Source of the DNA: a candidate division TM6 bacterium GW2011_GWF2_43_87
Lineage (GTDB): Bacteria; Babelota; Babeliae; Babelales; Babelaceae
Direction of reading: 5' to 3'
Length of the DNA stretch: 64,000 nucleotides
Assembly (NCBI GenBank): GCA_001000065.1
Contig: LCGZ01000003.1
Coordinates: forward strand, 62,001 to 126,000
The translations under genes and the position numbers were made by a program. The notes beneath the pieces were generated by a model that did no database searches, was not told where the DNA came from, and was given only the letters and a program-made list of their open reading frames with translations. Shown here piece by piece: positions 53,910 to 62,544 of the stretch; positions within the stretch are counted from its first letter, which is position 1; each line of letters begins with the position of its first letter.

Positions 53910-53953
53910 CTGGAGTTTTTTCAAGAATCAAGACGATTGTGAAAAAACTCCAG
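53910..53953. terminator. Bidirectional terminator, 14-bp stem
   Basis: CTGGAGTTTTTTCA (53910-53923) pairs perfectly with 53940-53953; T or A runs flank both sides. It serves the convergent genes at 53141 and 54045. Confidence 0.85.
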
Positions 53954-54044
53954 TTTTTAATGATCATCTTATTTTGATGGGATTTGACGTCTTAAAAAAA
54001 TAGTTTTGATACATTCTTCATACTCTCTCCTTTTTTACAAAGCT

Positions 54045-54512
54045 CTACTTATGCTTCTTAACAAATGATTCCATTACCTGATTAAAACGATCTCCATCGT
54101 AGCCACCAACGTGGATACTTTCAGTCTTTCCTTCTTTATTTTTAAAGACAAAAGTTGGAACCCCTTCTGTAACTGTCTTTTCAACTTCTACGCTCAACTC
54201 TGGATTTTCTATATCAATGGTTGCACAGTAAATTTCATCCCCATACTTTTGTGCTGCAGCCTTAAAGAATGGTGCATTTGCCTTGCATGGTGGACACCAT
54301 TGAGCATGGAATTTAATAACACCTGCTTTTCCACTTTTTATCAAATCATCGAGATCTTTTTGAGTTTTTATCTTTTTAACATAGGTTGTGCTCAGTTCTT
54401 CAGAGGGTTTGGAAGTTTTTATAGGAGACAGTGCAGGTACAGCCGTAGCGTTAAGACTTGCACTGCATACAATTCCAATAATATAAAGGAGCTTTATCGT
54501 AAGGGTCTTCAT
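54045..54512 (-). CDS. Secreted thioredoxin-fold protein
   Basis: The 155-residue product has a signal peptide (LLYIIGIVCSASLNATA) and one thioredoxin domain with the active site AQWCPPCKANAPFF, followed by the cis-Pro loop EGVPTFVFKNKEG. WCPPC rather than WCGPC is common in exported oxidoreductases. It could act on disulfides of exported proteins, such as the Cys-rich surface proteins at 1-2258; that link is inference. AAGGAT-like bases precede the ATG. Confidence 0.88.
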   Translation of the reverse strand: MKTLTIKLLYIIGIVCSASLNATAVPALSPIKTSKPSEELSTTYVKKIKTQKDLDDLIKSGKAGVIKFHAQWCPPCKANAPFFKAAAQKYGDEIYCATIDIENPELSVEVEKTVTEGVPTFVFKNKEGKTESIHVGGYDGDRFNQVMESFVKKHK

Positions 54513-54556
54513 ATAATCCTTTGCGTTTGATTAATTAAACATACATATACTAATTT

Positions 54557-55651
54557 CTAGTGTGCACCTTTTGAAATCAAATAGTCCACCATTTCTTTCG
54601 AGCTTCCTTCTCCTAAAAGTTGAAGTATGGTTGCTCCGTTTTTATCCTGTACATTAACCTCTGCACCCTGTTTGATTAGATATTTTACAACATCTAAATT
54701 CCTTAGTGCCCCCATAAAAGTTGCGTAAAATAGCGGAGTCCTACCTCTTTTATCTCGTACGTTAACATCCGCTCCTTTGGAAACTAGACACGTAACAGTT
54801 GTCAGGTCTCCATATAAGGCAGCATTAAAAAGAGGCGTTTTACCCTCTTTGTCTTGTAGGTTAACAGAAGCTCCGTGGCTGATAAGATACTGAACAATTT
54901 CTTGCCCAGAAGCATAATGGAGCGGGGTCGCTCCCTCGTCATCATATGCATTAACGTCTGCACCCGCGCTAATAAGGCTTTTTAGAATTTCCAGTTGATC
55001 AGTTTGATCTATTCCCTTTTGGTTGATGTATTTAGTAAGTTCCAGCCACTCGTTTGTAAGAACACTATGAAGAGGTGTCCACTCATGACCATCTTTTGCA
55101 TTTACATCCGCCCCTTTTGCGATTAGATATCTAACAATTTTTGGATTCTGTGTACAGGCAGCTCGAGTAAGAGGAGTCCATCCCTTGCTATCTTGCTTAT
55201 TAACATCTGCGCCTCTTGAAAAAAAATAGTCTACAATTTTCAACTTATCGTTTGAAATAGCTAAATTAAGGAGAGTCTCTCCATCTCGATTTTGCATCGC
55301 AACATTCGCACCACTTTCAACTAAGTATTTAACAATTTCTAAATGTTCGCCGAAAACGGCTCGATGAAGAGGCGTCTCTCCATCGTTAGCAATTGTGTCA
55401 ATTTTTGCACCGTTTGAAATTAGGTACTTAACCATTTCTAATAAAATTTTATCTGAAGATACGTTGCTGTGGAATGTGACGGCAAAGTGAAGAGGCGCTT
55501 GTCCGTAATTATCGCATGCATTAACATCTGCACCTTGTTCGACTAAATGTTTAACATCAGAAAAGCTGTCCTTAAGAACGGCATTATGAAGAAGTGTTCT
55601 GCCTAGATTATCCCGCGTATCCGCAGCTTTGCTTTTCTTAAAAAATTTCAT
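54557..55651 (-). CDS. Ankyrin-repeat protein without signal peptide
   Basis: The product is about 364 residues and made almost wholly of some ten regular ankyrin repeats (for example GRTLLHNAVLKDSFSDVKHLVEQGADVNACD, GWTPLTRAACTQNPKIVRYLIAKGADVNAKD, GRTPLFYATFMGALRNLDVVKYLIKQGAEVNVQD). Unlike the other ankyrin proteins here it has no signal peptide; it starts MKFFKKSKAADTRD. I chose the ATG at 55651 with GAGGGTG upstream; an ATG at 55669 would add six residues. It may act in the cytoplasm or use another export route. Confidence 0.88.
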   Translation of the reverse strand: MKFFKKSKAADTRDNLGRTLLHNAVLKDSFSDVKHLVEQGADVNACDNYGQAPLHFAVTFHSNVSSDKILLEMVKYLISNGAKIDTIANDGETPLHRAVFGEHLEIVKYLVESGANVAMQNRDGETLLNLAISNDKLKIVDYFFSRGADVNKQDSKGWTPLTRAACTQNPKIVRYLIAKGADVNAKDGHEWTPLHSVLTNEWLELTKYINQKGIDQTDQLEILKSLISAGADVNAYDDEGATPLHYASGQEIVQYLISHGASVNLQDKEGKTPLFNAALYGDLTTVTCLVSKGADVNVRDKRGRTPLFYATFMGALRNLDVVKYLIKQGAEVNVQDKNGATILQLLGEGSSKEMVDYLISKGAH

Positions 55652-55956
55652 AGCACACCCTCGTAACATTCAAATTTATTTCGCACCTTTTAAACCTAGG
55701 TAGTCTATCATTTTTTGATTGTAGTTTATTATTTACAAATCACAAATCTTTTATATATATCAGTTTATCAATTTTAATAACAATTTTGCAATGATTTATT
55801 CAAGACTTGCCCACGGCGCAAAAGAAACAGGCCGTGCCTTTGACAAGCCTTGGTAAAGTAGGGTCGAGGACAAGGTCCTGACCTTGCATGATAGAGTGCT
55901 TTATGAGAAACTAACAAGCTAAAGAGATCCCCTTTAGGTATGGAGTATAAAACGTT

Positions 55957-56541
55957 ATGAAAACATTCCATGTTGTTTTAGCATCTACTAATCCTGTAAA
56001 ACTTTTGGCTACGCATCAGGCCTTTGCCGCGATGTTTCCTGATATAGAGATTAATCTAGAGGCTATTGCAAGTAACGCCAATACGCCAGCACAACCTATG
56101 AGTGATGAGGAAGCATTAAATGGTGCAATGGCTCGAGTGGAGGATGCTCGCTTGCACATGCCTAGCGCAAACTTTTGGGTAGGAATTGAGTCGGGTGTGC
56201 ACGTTGAGCAAAAGGCCGGACGCCATGAAGTCCTACTGTTAACCTGGGCTGTTGTTATGGGATTAGAAGGCTTTATGGGCAAGGGGCGCGGCCCCTCGTT
56301 TTACCTGCCACCTGAACTAGCCGCAACTTTTATGGAACATCCTAAGGAATTAAACTCGTACGCCAGCGCTTTTTTTGGTACCGAAAACATCGGTAAAAAA
56401 GAAGGAACAATCGGTGCATTAACAGGAGGTGCTATAACTCGAACGACGACCGCTTCCTTAGCGCTAATGTGTGCCTTGATTTATCACAAAAATCCTCACT
56501 TTGTTGTACCGCAAGAAAAACAAAAGGAACCCGTCTTATGA
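55957..56541 (+). CDS. yjjX: Inosine/xanthosine triphosphatase (YjjX family)
   Basis: YjjX hydrolyses ITP and XTP, keeping deaminated purines out of nucleic acids. The 194-residue product shows VVLASTNPVKLLATHQAF at the N terminus, SDEEALNGAMARVEDAR, FWVGIESGVHVE, and KKEGTIGALTGGAITRTTTASLALMCAL near the C terminus, in order as in the family. GGAG lies before the ATG. Its TGA overlaps the start of the P-type ATPase gene. Confidence 0.88.
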   Translation: MKTFHVVLASTNPVKLLATHQAFAAMFPDIEINLEAIASNANTPAQPMSDEEALNGAMARVEDARLHMPSANFWVGIESGVHVEQKAGRHEVLLLTWAVVMGLEGFMGKGRGPSFYLPPELAATFMEHPKELNSYASAFFGTENIGKKEGTIGALTGGAITRTTTASLALMCALIYHKNPHFVVPQEKQKEPVL

Positions 56542-59198
56542 ACGAATGGAGCCAATCAGTTAAAGAGTTTTTGACTGAAAAAAAAATTAATATTAAAAAC
56601 GGCTTATCCTCTGAAGAAGTCAGACTGAGACAGTCCCGCTTTGGAATAAATGAACTGCCCTATAAAAAGCCACGCGGCCTCTTTCACCTTTTAATTAACC
56701 AACTAAATAATGCCTTTTCTATCCTGCTGTTTTGCGCTGCATTACTTAAGTTTTTTGCAGAAGGATATGGCGACGCCTTCTTTATCCTTTTTGTTATAAT
56801 GGCGGGGGCGTTTGTCAGCGCTTTGCAAGAAGGTAAGGCTACACAATTAGTTGAAAAACTTCGTCAATTTGTTAAAACCCATAGCATTGTGATTCGTGAT
56901 GGAATCAAGCAGGTCGTAGATCAGGCTGATTTAGTCCCTGGTGATATTATCGTTTTGCAAGAAGGAAATCGGGTTCCTGCTGATGCTCGGCTATTAGAAA
57001 GCGCCTTCTTAAAGACCGATGAGTCTGCGCTTACGGGAGAATCGGTTTTAGTGGTAAAAGATGCAGATGCTTCAGTACCACAAAATGCCCCTATATTTGA
57101 CCAAAAAAACATGGTTTTTTTGGGAACTACAGTAATGACGGGGCATGGGCTTGCCGTAGTAACGTCCATCGGGATGCAGACACAGATTGGGAAAATGCAT
57201 GCACCGCTAGCCGCACCCGAGGCTGACATGCCACTAAAGCGTGATTTAAATCGTCTCTCGCACTATCTACTTGTTGTGGTCCTGGTTATAACCTTTTTCT
57301 TCATACTCTTGGGCGTTTTATTGGGGAAAGATCTTCATGAGTTGCTATTTACAATGACCTCCCTGCTAGTTTCAATTGTTCCCGAAGGAATCCCCGTAGT
57401 ATCAACTATTATTATGGCTAGAAATGCTTATCTAATGGCGCAAAATAATGTTTTGGTTAAAAAACTACAAGCTATTGATGCCTTGGGGCGTATGCAGGTT
57501 TTGGTCGTGGATAAAACGGGAACCTTAACCAAAAATGAACAGATGATTTCGGCTGTTTTAGTGGGAAATAAGCGGTATACCGTAACAGGAAGCGGATATC
57601 AATTAAAAAACGTAGAGAATGTAGAGAAGTTGGAAAAAGCTGAAGGATCTATTTTTAGTGATGATGGAGAACCGGTAGAATTTAAAGAAAACAGTCCATT
57701 AAAAAACATGGGATTATTGTCGGCCCTTCTGGATGAATCACATATTACGGTTGACCCTTTAACATCGCGCATTATCGTTCGAGGGGAACCTCTTCAAGCG
57801 GCCCTTGGGGTTTTTGCCCTCAAAGCAGGCTTTGATCGCGACTCTGTACACCATAGCTATAGCAAGTTAGATGAAATTCCCTTTGATGCTCAAACACGGT
57901 TACATCATGTTCTTTTTAAAACACCACAATCAACCTCTCTTTTAGTGGTTATGGGTTCGCCTGAATTAGTAACAGAACATTGCACTAAAATCCCGGATGG
58001 TTTGCAAAAAAACTTTAAAATTCTACTTAAAGAAGGAATTCGTACTCTGGCAATTGCCTATCGAGAAGATGATTCTTTGGATATGATTCCTCCGCTAATT
58101 AATGGCCTTAGCTTAGCCGGTATTGTAGGCATGCAAGATGCAATACGCAGCGATGCTCCTGCAAGTATTGCGCGTATCCAGAAGATGGGCGTTCGAGTGG
58201 TCGTTGCTACAGGGGATCATCGAGAGACGGCTCTCTATGTTGCTCGAGCAGCGGGACTTGCCGACTCTCCTGATGCCATTATAGAAGGACGTGATTTACC
58301 CTCTATTTCTCAAAACGACTTAATGCATGCGACGGTTTTAGCGCGTGTAACACCGCAGGACAAGCTTGCTATAGTAGATGCATACCATCAGGCGGGCCTT
58401 TTTGTAGGGATGACAGGTGATGGTGTTAATGATGTGCCGGCGCTAGTCAGAGCAGATGTTGGGATTGCTATGGGGATCATAGGAACAGATGTTGCCAAAG
58501 AAGCTGCAGATATAGTACTTCTTGATGATACCCTTTCAAGTATTTCTTCAGGAATTTTACTAGGTAGGCATGCCCTTATGGTTATGCGCCGAGTACTAAT
58601 ATTTATGTTGGCAACCAGTGGAGGAGAAGTGCTTACTATAGCTTTTTCGCTAATTTTAAATCTACCATTGCCGTTAATGGCTACTCAAATTTTGTGGGTA
58701 CATCTTTTAACAGATGCCTTTTTGGTTATTGCATTAGGTATGGAACCACCAGATGACCAAGCGCTTAAAAAGAGTGCCGCTTCTATAAAACTTATAGACT
58801 GGTCATTTGCTCGTACATTCTTGGTGACTAGCTTTCCTATAGCCGTTGGTACATTGTCCTTATTTTGGTGGTATAGCCTGGAAAATCTTTTCAAGGCTCG
58901 ATGCATAGCGCTTACAGTATTGGCCATGTTTCAATGGTGGAATGCATGGAACTGTAGATCGGAGACTAAATCGCTTTTTTCGATTTCTTGTTTTAGTAAT
59001 CGCTGGTTGTTATTATTAACGGGTGCTGTTATTACGGCTCAGGCTACGGCGCTTTATATCCCATTCTTGCAACATCTTTTGTACACAACCCCCCTTTCAA
59101 TAACAGATTTACTGCTCTGTTTAGTCGTCTCTTCAACGGTGTTTTGGACTGAAGAAATACGAAAAGTTTTACAAAGAAGACGGGAATTGGCAGCATGA
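56538..59198 (+). CDS. P-type cation ATPase (type II-like)
   Basis: The 886-residue product pumps cations with ATP. Motifs in order: an N-terminal cation-ATPase domain (LSSEEVRLRQSRFGINELP), the actuator TDESALTGES, the M4 segment VSIVPEGIPVVSTI, the phosphorylated DKTGTLTKNE (Asp325), a nucleotide-binding part, GMTGDGVNDVPAL, and the M6 segment ILWVHLLTDAFLVIALGMEPPD. M4 keeps the Glu of Ca2+ pumps, but the M6 Asn (WVNLVTD) is His722. The substrate (Ca2+, Mg2+ or other) is therefore uncertain. The ATG overlaps yjjX and the stop overlaps the methyltransferase gene. Confidence 0.9.
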   Translation: MNEWSQSVKEFLTEKKINIKNGLSSEEVRLRQSRFGINELPYKKPRGLFHLLINQLNNAFSILLFCAALLKFFAEGYGDAFFILFVIMAGAFVSALQEGKATQLVEKLRQFVKTHSIVIRDGIKQVVDQADLVPGDIIVLQEGNRVPADARLLESAFLKTDESALTGESVLVVKDADASVPQNAPIFDQKNMVFLGTTVMTGHGLAVVTSIGMQTQIGKMHAPLAAPEADMPLKRDLNRLSHYLLVVVLVITFFFILLGVLLGKDLHELLFTMTSLLVSIVPEGIPVVSTIIMARNAYLMAQNNVLVKKLQAIDALGRMQVLVVDKTGTLTKNEQMISAVLVGNKRYTVTGSGYQLKNVENVEKLEKAEGSIFSDDGEPVEFKENSPLKNMGLLSALLDESHITVDPLTSRIIVRGEPLQAALGVFALKAGFDRDSVHHSYSKLDEIPFDAQTRLHHVLFKTPQSTSLLVVMGSPELVTEHCTKIPDGLQKNFKILLKEGIRTLAIAYREDDSLDMIPPLINGLSLAGIVGMQDAIRSDAPASIARIQKMGVRVVVATGDHRETALYVARAAGLADSPDAIIEGRDLPSISQNDLMHATVLARVTPQDKLAIVDAYHQAGLFVGMTGDGVNDVPALVRADVGIAMGIIGTDVAKEAADIVLLDDTLSSISSGILLGRHALMVMRRVLIFMLATSGGEVLTIAFSLILNLPLPLMATQILWVHLLTDAFLVIALGMEPPDDQALKKSAASIKLIDWSFARTFLVTSFPIAVGTLSLFWWYSLENLFKARCIALTVLAMFQWWNAWNCRSETKSLFSISCFSNRWLLLLTGAVITAQATALYIPFLQHLLYTTPLSITDLLLCLVVSSTVFWTEEIRKVLQRRRELAA

Positions 59199-59953
59199 CC
59201 ACCTATTCTACTCTGTCTGCCGAGTTTTACGATCTTACAGATCATATTAACAATGCAGAAGCGACAGCCTTTTTTATGAAAAAGGCCCGAGAAGCTCAAG
59301 GTCCTATTTTAGAGCCTATGTGTGGAGCCGGTCGATTTCTTATTCCTATGTTGCAGGCGGGATTAGACGTGGAGGGTTTTGATGCATCCCAGGCAATGAT
59401 TGATCGTTTTTTCCAAAAATGCGCAGGGAGTGGTTTGGCTCAGCCACATGTTTGGAAAGAGTTTGTTCAAAACTTTAAAAGCGATCGAACCTATGGGCTT
59501 ATCTTCATTCCCTATGGTTCATGGGGATTAGTGACTAATCGCGCGGATGCATTACAAGGATTACATACATTACATACACATGTAGCACCACAAGGTTTTT
59601 TGATTTTGGAGATAGAAACTGTTGCTTCGGTGCCACAAACTTCTCTTGGGATACCGCATCGAGGCGTGCGTATACGTACTGATGGTACCAAGATTACGCT
59701 TGATACACGAGCATCTTATTCTTTAAAAAACCAGTTGTTTGAATCTGTCTGCCATTACGAATCTATCATAGATGGTCAAATTGTGGCTACTGAAGATGAG
59801 CTCTTCCAGCAGTACCTATATAGAGAGAGTGAGCTAGAAGTATTGTTGTATGAAGCAGGCTTTACACAGGTCAAAAAATTTCCAGCTTATAATGAAACCC
59901 GGATGGTTGATGTTAATACTCCTATTATTATCTACGAATGTAGCAAAGATTAA
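59195..59953 (+). CDS. SAM-dependent methyltransferase
   Basis: The 252-residue product has a class I methyltransferase fold: SAM-binding ILEPMCGAGRFLIPMLQAG, then VEGFDASQAMIDRF (acidic loop), LIFIPYGSWGLV and a hydrophobic strand LILEIETV. It resembles small-molecule methyltransferases; the substrate is unknown. The ATG overlaps the P-type ATPase stop (ATGA), so three genes (yjjX, ATPase, this) form one coupled operon. Confidence 0.85.
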   Translation: MTTYSTLSAEFYDLTDHINNAEATAFFMKKAREAQGPILEPMCGAGRFLIPMLQAGLDVEGFDASQAMIDRFFQKCAGSGLAQPHVWKEFVQNFKSDRTYGLIFIPYGSWGLVTNRADALQGLHTLHTHVAPQGFLILEIETVASVPQTSLGIPHRGVRIRTDGTKITLDTRASYSLKNQLFESVCHYESIIDGQIVATEDELFQQYLYRESELEVLLYEAGFTQVKKFPAYNETRMVDVNTPIIIYECSKD

Positions 59954-59990
59954 ATCTTTCAAATACCCTAACTAACCATTTTAAAACACG

Positions 59991-60044
59991 CTTAATGTAG
60001 CGCCGAAGTTTTATTTGCAAATTTATAAATGTATTTTAGTTGGC
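59991..60044 (+). repeat. Upstream leader repeat, copy 1
   Basis: This stretch recurs at 62339-62393 with few changes, including the core TTAATGTAGCGCCGAAG. It lies 65 bases ahead of the first right-end ankyrin gene. Confidence 0.85.
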
Positions 60045-60108
60045 TTTATACAACATTTATGCGATAATAGAAAATAAAATAAAAAACGAATTAACAGGAG
60101 ATATAAGA

Positions 60109-62253
60109 ATGAATAGAATAAACAAATCCTCGCTTGCATTTGTATTGGGAAGTCTTATTGTAGTAAGCCACACTGCAAATGCTATGGTCTCAATAAAGCA
60201 TTTGATCGGAAAAAAAAGTGAAGCTAAAAGCTCTAAACCTCTTTTTAAACAAATTCAATCGTTTGAAGGCCTCGAAAATGAAGGTTCTACGTTTGGAAAA
60301 TTGTTGCAGCCACAACTTAAAGAGTCCGTCGAAGTAAATGAAAACCCTAATCAAATCGATGAATTTATTGAGGCTATTTTTAATAACAATTTAGAAAAAA
60401 TAAAGAAAATTCTCAACACAGGGATAAATGTAAATCAATACAATGACAGGGGAAGTACTCCTCTTGGCTCAGCTGTTTTTAAGGGCAATATAGATATAGT
60501 AGAGCTTCTTTTAAAATACGGAGCACATCTAAATGAAGGCATTAATATAGCGAAAATTCCACAGTCCAATAGACATGATCCATTCCATGTTGCTATAGCA
60601 AAAGGGAATAAAGACATGGTAGAATTTCTCTTAAAACATGGCGCCGACGTTAATATTGTCGAGGAGTGTCATGGTATTACTCCGCTTCATTCAGCTACAG
60701 CAGACGGAGATGAAGACATGGTAAAACTTCTTTTAAAATATGGAGCTGATGTCAATAGTAGTGAAAAGGCTAATGGCTGGACAGCGCTTTATATTGCTAG
60801 TCAAAATGGATATGAACATATCGCCGAGCTTCTTCTTAACTCAGGAGCTCTTGTAGATAAAAGTAACAACAAAGGCTCCTCGCCACTCGATATTGCTTGT
60901 TTTAAAGGTGATTTGAAGATGGTAAAACTTCTCGTTAAATACAAAGCAGATGTTAATAAAAAAAGCAATGACACGAGCACGCCTCTTTATAATGTATGCC
61001 TGGAAGAATCTGAAGACCGTGTGCAAATAGTCAATCTACTCTTAAATGCAGGCGCAAAACACGACTATACAGATTATTCCCCTTTGTATCTTACGATCCT
61101 ACATGGACATTTAAAAATGGCAACGGCCTTAATAAAAGGCAAAGCTAATATTAATTTAAATTATTTTGGCAGCGGAATAACGCCACTTATACTGGCGTGT
61201 ATGAAAAACAGGTACGCTATGATGAAAAGATTAGTTAATCTCGGCGCTGATGTTTCTCTATGTAATAATGTTAAAACGTCTCCACTCCATATAGCGGCCG
61301 CTATGGGCAACAGGAAAATAATTGAATTTTTAGTTAATAATAAAGCTAATCTGTGGGCAACAAATGACGAAGGAAAAACAGCTCGAATGCTTGTGCATAA
61401 TATCGCTCGCTCAGAAATCAGTAAGAAAAAGCACGATTACTACAAAAAAATTGAAGAGTTTTTAGAAAAACAAGAGAACTTACAAACTCCGTTATCTCTA
61501 AATAATTCAAAAAATCTTAACACTAATTTTGTAAAAGAGAAGAAGCTTAAGATAGATAGTTTAAATGATTCCATAGAGGATGAGAATACGGACTCTGTTC
61601 TTAACGATCATATGAATGAGTATCTTGAAAATGCAAAGATATGGAGCATGTATAGTCAGGGAAAAAGCCTAGATTTAACTAACCCATCTAGTTCTACGAA
61701 TGCTTATGAAACTAAAAATTATTTTATCATTTCAAATTCATCATCTCTTGCGCCATGGACTTTGGTTTTAAAAAAGAATAATCATTCACTAAAGCCTATA
61801 AAAAACGCCACCATATTGTCTCAAAAGCCTGATTTATACCATACGATTTCTAGGATCATTTTTAATACTCCTAAGCTATTTTCGCAGGGACGGATGGTTG
61901 AATATTGCAAAGATAAAACAACCGCAAAAGTGAAGTCCCTTATAAAGAAATACAGTCTTTATGAAGATGCTCTTCCTAGCACGTGTGACATAGTCTGGTT
62001 TCCTGGATCTCTTTTTACGGGCAAATCGGCATCACAACACCTTGAAAATCTCAAAAAATGTTTTAATGAAACGAACAATAGCTGGAATGAAAGTCGTATT
62101 AAGAGTTATCTTAATACGATTAAAAATAATGCATTAAACAAAACATTAACAAAACAGAGGGCTCGCTTTGGCGCGGCTTTAGGGATAGTAGTAGATAATG
62201 CAAAAAAAACTAACACTATCATTCCACATCTCTTTTTTCATAAAAAACAATGA
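60109..62253 (+). CDS. Secreted ankyrin-repeat protein with unknown C-terminal domain
   Basis: The product is 714 residues with a signal peptide (SSLAFVLGSLIVVSHTANA). About nine or ten ankyrin repeats follow (for example GSTPLGSAVFKGNIDIVELLLKYGAHLNEG, GWTALYIASQNGYEHIAELLLNSGALVDKSN, SPLHIAAAMGNRKIIEFLVNNKANLWA). The C-terminal 240 residues are a separate unrecognised domain (IWSMYSQGKS; YFIISNSSSLAPWTLVL; STCDIVWFPGSLFTGKSASQHL). AGGAGA lies before the ATG at 60109; in-frame codons upstream lack a site. Its neighbour at 62545 is a close paralog. Confidence 0.88.
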   Translation: MNRINKSSLAFVLGSLIVVSHTANAMVSIKHLIGKKSEAKSSKPLFKQIQSFEGLENEGSTFGKLLQPQLKESVEVNENPNQIDEFIEAIFNNNLEKIKKILNTGINVNQYNDRGSTPLGSAVFKGNIDIVELLLKYGAHLNEGINIAKIPQSNRHDPFHVAIAKGNKDMVEFLLKHGADVNIVEECHGITPLHSATADGDEDMVKLLLKYGADVNSSEKANGWTALYIASQNGYEHIAELLLNSGALVDKSNNKGSSPLDIACFKGDLKMVKLLVKYKADVNKKSNDTSTPLYNVCLEESEDRVQIVNLLLNAGAKHDYTDYSPLYLTILHGHLKMATALIKGKANINLNYFGSGITPLILACMKNRYAMMKRLVNLGADVSLCNNVKTSPLHIAAAMGNRKIIEFLVNNKANLWATNDEGKTARMLVHNIARSEISKKKHDYYKKIEEFLEKQENLQTPLSLNNSKNLNTNFVKEKKLKIDSLNDSIEDENTDSVLNDHMNEYLENAKIWSMYSQGKSLDLTNPSSSTNAYETKNYFIISNSSSLAPWTLVLKKNNHSLKPIKNATILSQKPDLYHTISRIIFNTPKLFSQGRMVEYCKDKTTAKVKSLIKKYSLYEDALPSTCDIVWFPGSLFTGKSASQHLENLKKCFNETNNSWNESRIKSYLNTIKNNALNKTLTKQRARFGAALGIVVDNAKKTNTIIPHLFFHKKQ

Positions 62254-62324
62254 TTGAACCCTCCAAAAGTCGGCTAAAGGAACGTATTATACTAACTTGC
62301 TAATTGGTAGTTTCATTGACTAAT

Positions 62325-62393
62325 CATGTATAAACTTGCTTAATGTAGCGCCGAAGTTTTTCTTTGCAAGTTTATACATGTATTTTAGTTGGC
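62325..62393 (+). repeat. Upstream leader repeat, copy 2, with a 15-bp inverted repeat
   Basis: From 62339 on it matches 59991-60044. Arms 62325-62339 and 62366-62380 are perfectly complementary (15 bp), with the conserved core in the loop. Confidence 0.85.
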
Positions 62394-62544
62394 AGAGCAT
62401 ATGGATTTATCTAACCATATACTTTGCCAATATTAATAATAGAGTGAGAGACCTGGAAAACTATCAAGTTTTTTGTTGCCACAATTAAACATTTATGCAA
62501 TAATAGAAAATAAAATAAAAAACAAATTAATAGGAGTTATAAGA

